From Thermoleophilia bacterium (lineage in GTDB: Bacteria; Actinomycetota; Thermoleophilia; Gaiellales; Gaiellaceae): 8,567 bases of DNA. The DNA lies in contig JAERMP010000094.1 of assembly GCA_016844515.1 (NCBI GenBank), positions 1 to 8,567 of the forward strand. The letters are read 5' to 3'. Numbering within the stretch: the first letter of the stretch is position 1; the number at the start of each line of letters is the position of its first letter. The notes beneath the pieces were generated by a model. The model was not told the DNA's origin. It was given only the letters and a program-made list of their open reading frames with translations, and searched no databases. This document shows positions 6,118 to 8,567 of this stretch, piece by piece. A program made the position numbers and the translations under genes.

Positions 6118-6287
6118 CTAGTGGATGCGTCCGTAGGTTCGGTCGTGATTGGCGGTTCGCAGACCGAGCAGCCCTAGGACGCAGGGAGCCCCGATACCAG
6201 AAGGTATCGGGGCGACCGAGGACGACGGGATGCGACGCGTATGCGGGCCGCCAGGCACACCCCCGTACTTGCGGACGCGTCCACTAG
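6118..6287 (+). ncRNA. 170-nt inverted-repeat element with strong plus-strand RNA fold (unidentified)
   Basis: This element occupies most of the 216-bp gap between sulP and the formylglycine-generating enzyme gene. Positions 6118-6138 pair with 6267-6287 over 21 consecutive bases: 18 Watson-Crick pairs and three G-U wobbles (6126/6279, 6134/6271, 6136/6269). After one T-T mismatch, CGG/CCG adds three more pairs (6140-6142 with 6263-6265). A second helix pairs 6150-6161 with 6242-6253 (12 bp, two wobbles, with a further wobble at 6149/6254). Inside lies a perfect 11-bp hairpin at 6188-6213. All six transition differences between the arms are G-U in plus-strand RNA and would be A-C on the other strand, which points to a transcribed, selected plus-strand RNA. 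CTAG at both ends (6118-6121, 6284-6287) also fits a MITE-like element with a 4-bp target duplication. No known RNA family was recognised. The structure is observed; the function is unknown. Confidence 0.6.
6188..6213. repeat. Perfect 11-bp hairpin inside the 170-nt element
   Basis: GCCCCGATACC (6188-6198) and GGTATCGGGGC (6203-6213) are exact reverse complements around the tetraloop AGAA. It is the apical hairpin of the larger inverted-repeat structure. It is not followed by a T tract on either strand, so a simple intrinsic terminator is unlikely, although it lies between the divergent sulP and FGE genes and so cannot be a normal 3' terminator for either. It is flanked by two copies of the direct repeat GACCGAG (6162-6168 and 6214-6220). 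Confidence 0.7.
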
Positions 6288-6302
6288 GCTCGTTCTGGCT
6301 GT

Positions 6303-7226
6303 ATGAGTTGTTGCGCCCCCTCGAGCGGGAGAGATGGCGAAGTCCAGGCTGCCGCGACGAGCGGTGCCGGCGGCTCCACGGACGGGATGATTCTCCTGGA
6401 GCGCAGTTCGTTCGAAATGGGCGCCGAGGATCCCTGGGCCTACCCGGAAGACGGCGAAGGACCCGTGCGCGAAGTGCGCGTCGGCCCCTTCTGGATCGAC
6501 GCGTGTGCGGTCTCGAACGCGCGGTTCGGTGAGTTCGTGGACGCAACGGGTTACATCACCGAGGCCGAGCGGTTCGGCTGGTCGTTCGTCTTCGCGGGCC
6601 TCCTCCCCGACGAGTTCCCGGCGACCCAGGCGGTGGCACAAGCGCCCTGGTGGCGCAAGGCCGAGGGCGCGGACTGGAGACACCCGGAAGGCCCGCAATC
6701 GGATCTGGACGCGCGGATCGGCTATCCGGTCGTGCACGCGTCCTGGAACGACGCGAACGCCTACTCCGCCTGGGCGGGGAAGCGACTGCCGACAGAAGCC
6801 GAGTGGGAGCTCGCGGCTCGCGGCGGTCTCGAGCAGAAGGTGTTCCCCTGGGGCGACGAGCTGGAGCCGGGTGGCGCGCACTGCATGAATGTCTGGCAAG
6901 GCGACTTCCCCGGAGCGAACACCGTCGCCGACGGCTTCTACGGGACGTGTCCCGTGGACGCGTTTCCCGCAAACGGTTTCGGCCTCTACAACGCGACCGG
7001 AAACGTCTGGGAGTGGACGGCCGACTGGCTCCATCTCTCGTTTCGCCAACGAGATTCGACGACCGACCCGAAGGGGCCGCCGCGAGGCACGAACAAGGTG
7101 CAGAAGGGCGGTTCGTATCTCTGCCACCACTCGTACTGCCGGCGGTACCGCATCGCGGCTCGCCACAGCAGCACACCCGACAGCTCGACCGGCAACGCCG
7201 GCTTCCGCTGCGTTCGAGACAATTAG
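6303..7226 (+). CDS. Formylglycine-generating enzyme (sulfatase-modifying factor, SUMF1/FGE family)
   Basis: FGE is a copper-dependent oxidase that converts the cysteine of a CxPxR motif in type I sulfatases into the catalytic formylglycine. The product has 307 residues, the size of actinobacterial FGEs. The FGE-sulfatase domain fills residues about 28-305: MILLERSSFEMG at 29-40, PVVHASWNDANAYSAWAGKRLPTEAEWE around 142-169, FPWGDE at 181-186, GNVWEW at 233-238. The C-terminal block with the two catalytic cysteines, KGGSYLCHHSYCRRYR (268-283; Cys274 and Cys279), is followed by ARHSSTPDSSTGNAGFRC. Both cysteines mark a true FGE rather than EgtB or other domain relatives that lack them. The N-terminus starts MSCCAP, with vicinal cysteines outside the catalytic domain. 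The ATG at 6303 has no Shine-Dalgarno sequence in the 15 nt between it and the upstream structured element, so leaderless or structure-dependent translation is possible. It overlaps the convergent antiporter gene by 4 bp. No sulfatase is present nearby. Confidence 0.94.
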   Translation: MSCCAPSSGRDGEVQAAATSGAGGSTDGMILLERSSFEMGAEDPWAYPEDGEGPVREVRVGPFWIDACAVSNARFGEFVDATGYITEAERFGWSFVFAGLLPDEFPATQAVAQAPWWRKAEGADWRHPEGPQSDLDARIGYPVVHASWNDANAYSAWAGKRLPTEAEWELAARGGLEQKVFPWGDELEPGGAHCMNVWQGDFPGANTVADGFYGTCPVDAFPANGFGLYNATGNVWEWTADWLHLSFRQRDSTTDPKGPPRGTNKVQKGGSYLCHHSYCRRYRIAARHSSTPDSSTGNAGFRCVRDN

Positions 7227-8461
7227 GTGCTGTCGTCCTCGAGGGGCGCTCGCCCCGGCCGAGGGTGAGCTTCGAGCCAGTCGGCGTAGCGCCGCGCCAG
7301 CGGAGCAGCCGAGACTCCGTGGGCGAACACGGAGAGCCCCACCGCGACGAAGGTCACGATCAGGATCACGTCGTCGTTCGGTAGCCCGCCCTCCTCCACG
7401 AGCAGAAGCGCAAACACGATCGACGCCAGCCCGCGCGGGCCGAACCAGCCGAGAAACGCCACGGTCGGTCTGCGGGCACCAGTGCCGAGCATGGCAATCC
7501 CGACCGGGATCATCCGCACCAGCGTGAGGCTGAGTACGGCGTAGAGAACGAGCTGCCACGTGACGTTCTCGAGCGCGGGGACGAGAAGCACCGCGCCGAA
7601 GACGATGAACGTGATGGCTGCGAGGAGCGCGCCCGCTTCCTCGATCAGGTACGAGACTTCGCGGCCCTCACGTCGCCGAAGTCCCCCGAAGAAGGCTCCG
7701 CCGACGAAGGCCGCGATGAATCCCGATCCGCCGATCGGTTGGGCGATCCCGTACGCGAGTGCCGCCCCGGCGAGGGGAACCACCTGAAGCCATGGAAGGC
7801 TGATGAACCTCCGTCGCCCGGCCAGGATCACGACACCGGCGGCAGCAGCGCCCGCGAATGCACCCGCGAGCGCTCCGTACCCGAGCTCTTCGACCACGAG
7901 CCGCACGGCATCGCGCCGACCCAGGCTCGTCTCCTCCGCCTGGGCGATCGCCAGCACGATGAAGAAGAGCGGGACGCAGATCCCGTCGTTGAGCCCGCTC
8001 TCGACGTTGAGGCTCTGCCGGACTCGGGAAGGAAGGCGTGTCAGCGTGACGACCGTCTGCCCGAGCGCCGCATCCGTCGGTGCGAGGATCACCGCGAGGA
8101 GCAGCGCTTCCGGCCACGCAAGAGCGTCGAGGATCAGGAGGGCTGCGACAAACCCGGCGAGCAGCGTCAACGGAAGCCCGATCCCGAGCAGACGCGCGGG
8201 GATACCGGCCTCTCCGCGCAGCGTGCGAAGGTCGATGCGCGACGCGTCCGAGAAGAGAACGACGGTGAGGGTCGCCTCGGTGAGGAGCTTGATCTCTTCG
8301 CCACGCTGTTCCAGGTCGATCAGGCCGAACGCCCGTGCTCCGACGACGATGCCGACGACCGTGAACACCATCGGCGCCGTGATCGAGGTTCCTTCGATGC
8401 GACCGGAGATCGCCGCGAATCCGAGAAGGATCAGAGCGAGCGTCGCGAGCTGCCAGTGCAC
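7223..8461 (-). CDS. CPA1/NhaP-type cation/proton antiporter
   Basis: An inner-membrane secondary antiporter, expected to exchange Na+ or K+ for protons in pH and ion homeostasis. From the GTG at 8461 the product has 412 residues in about 12-13 hydrophobic segments. The ion-binding motifs of the CPA1 group are present: APTDAALG at 127-134 (Thr129, Asp130), then NVESGLNDG at 152-160 (Glu154, Ser155, Asn158, Asp159), and the conserved GWFGPRGLASIVFALLL block near 338-354. The presence of ND rather than DD indicates the electroneutral CPA1-type chemistry. The GTG start was chosen because the first membrane segment (HWQLATLALILLGFAAI) follows at once and AGGG lies about 5-8 nt upstream. A longer frame from a TTG at 8545 would add 28 Arg-rich residues and overlap another gene. 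It starts 17 bp after that membrane-protein gene on the same strand, so co-transcription is likely, and its TAA shares bases with the TAG of the convergent FGE gene. Cation specificity is undetermined. Confidence 0.9.
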   Translation of the reverse strand: MHWQLATLALILLGFAAISGRIEGTSITAPMVFTVVGIVVGARAFGLIDLEQRGEEIKLLTEATLTVVLFSDASRIDLRTLRGEAGIPARLLGIGLPLTLLAGFVAALLILDALAWPEALLLAVILAPTDAALGQTVVTLTRLPSRVRQSLNVESGLNDGICVPLFFIVLAIAQAEETSLGRRDAVRLVVEELGYGALAGAFAGAAAAGVVILAGRRRFISLPWLQVVPLAGAALAYGIAQPIGGSGFIAAFVGGAFFGGLRRREGREVSYLIEEAGALLAAITFIVFGAVLLVPALENVTWQLVLYAVLSLTLVRMIPVGIAMLGTGARRPTVAFLGWFGPRGLASIVFALLLVEEGGLPNDDVILIVTFVAVGLSVFAHGVSAAPLARRYADWLEAHPRPGRAPLEDDST

Positions 8462-8478
8462 GCGGACCCTGCCGAGTC

Positions 8479-8567
8479 TTAGTAGCGGCCGACGAGGAGT
8501 GCAAACGTCTCGCGCATGCTCTCGGCGACGAGCCCCACGAGGCAAACGATGGCGAGTACGGCTGCAG
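8479..8567 (-). CDS. C-terminal fragment of an unidentified membrane protein
   Basis: Reading the minus strand in the frame ending at the TAA at 8481-8479 gives 28 residues, beginning AAVLAIVCLVGLVAES and ending MRETFALLVGRY. The first part is a hydrophobic membrane-like segment followed by a short polar end, so this looks like the C-terminus of an integral membrane protein whose body lies beyond the right edge. It is in a different frame from the antiporter and ends 17 bp before the antiporter GTG, which suggests an operon and possibly a functional link. The family is not recognised from this fragment; a second transporter subunit or an unrelated small membrane protein are both possible. Confidence 0.55.
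   Translation of the reverse strand, partial: AAVLAIVCLVGLVAESMRETFALLVGRY

Noticed and set aside
6118..6287. CRISPR array or tandem repeat in the sulP-FGE gap
   Set aside because: The repeats are one inverted pair and one short direct pair, not regularly spaced direct repeats with spacers.
6174..7559. 461-residue minus-strand reading frame antisense to FGE
   Set aside because: It is Arg-rich with no recognisable domain and is explained by high GC. The opposite strand encodes an FGE with all catalytic motifs.
8462..8545. TTG start for the antiporter at 8545
   Set aside because: The extra 28 residues are basic and unlike a membrane transporter N-terminus, and they overlap the end of another minus-strand membrane protein. 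The GTG at 8461 has an AGGG upstream.

Overview
The window is high-GC chromosomal DNA with long stop-free antisense frames and frequent GTG starts (clpX, yihY-like, sulP and the antiporter all appear to start with GTG). Gene content and protein style suggest a high-GC actinobacterium, possibly of the Thermoleophilia (Gaiellales/Solirubrobacterales). That placement is an inference from general resemblance, not a search.

Layout. (1) Positions 1-2061, minus strand: the classical protein-quality-control operon tig-clpP-clpX. tig (trigger factor) and clpP (ClpP peptidase) overlap by 4 bp in an ATGA, and clpX begins 44 bp after clpP and is cut by the window edge after 24 codons. (2) Positions 2062-2170: a divergent intergenic region holding a strong palindrome centred on CAGTGCCTGGCACTG. 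(3) Positions 2171-3292, plus strand: a monomeric sarcosine/N-methyl-amino-acid oxidase family flavoenzyme with the covalent-flavin Cys and signature motifs. (4) Positions 3298-3477: a tRNA-Leu(UAG) with a possible -10 box, a strong hairpin after it and a GC palindrome. (5) Positions 3534-4376, plus: a YihY/BrkB-family membrane protein, overlapping tail to tail by 18 bp with (6) 4359-6086, minus: a SulP/SLC26-type anion transporter with a C-terminal STAS domain. (7) Positions 6087-6302: a non-coding stretch almost filled by a 170-bp inverted-repeat element that folds very strongly as plus-strand RNA. (8) Positions 6303-7226, plus: a formylglycine-generating enzyme with both active-site cysteines, overlapping tail to tail by 4 bp with (9) 7223-8461, minus: a CPA1/NhaP-type cation/proton antiporter. 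Just upstream of the antiporter is (10) the last 28 codons of an unidentified minus-strand membrane protein (8479-8567).

How the genes work together: tig, clpP and clpX form one functional unit, covering co-translational folding and ATP-dependent degradation. The remaining genes are a compact mosaic of housekeeping and accessory genes (amine oxidation, anion and cation transport, sulfatase maturation) without one obvious shared pathway. No sulfatase, the expected client of the formylglycine-generating enzyme, lies in the window.

The least explained signal is the 170-bp element at 6118-6287. Its two arms are near-perfect inverted copies, and all six transition differences between them fall as G-U wobble pairs in plus-strand RNA. 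It holds a perfect 11-bp internal hairpin and can adopt a second, competing fold. It may be a structured RNA, a 5' leader regulator, or a small MITE-like palindromic element with CTAG at both ends.
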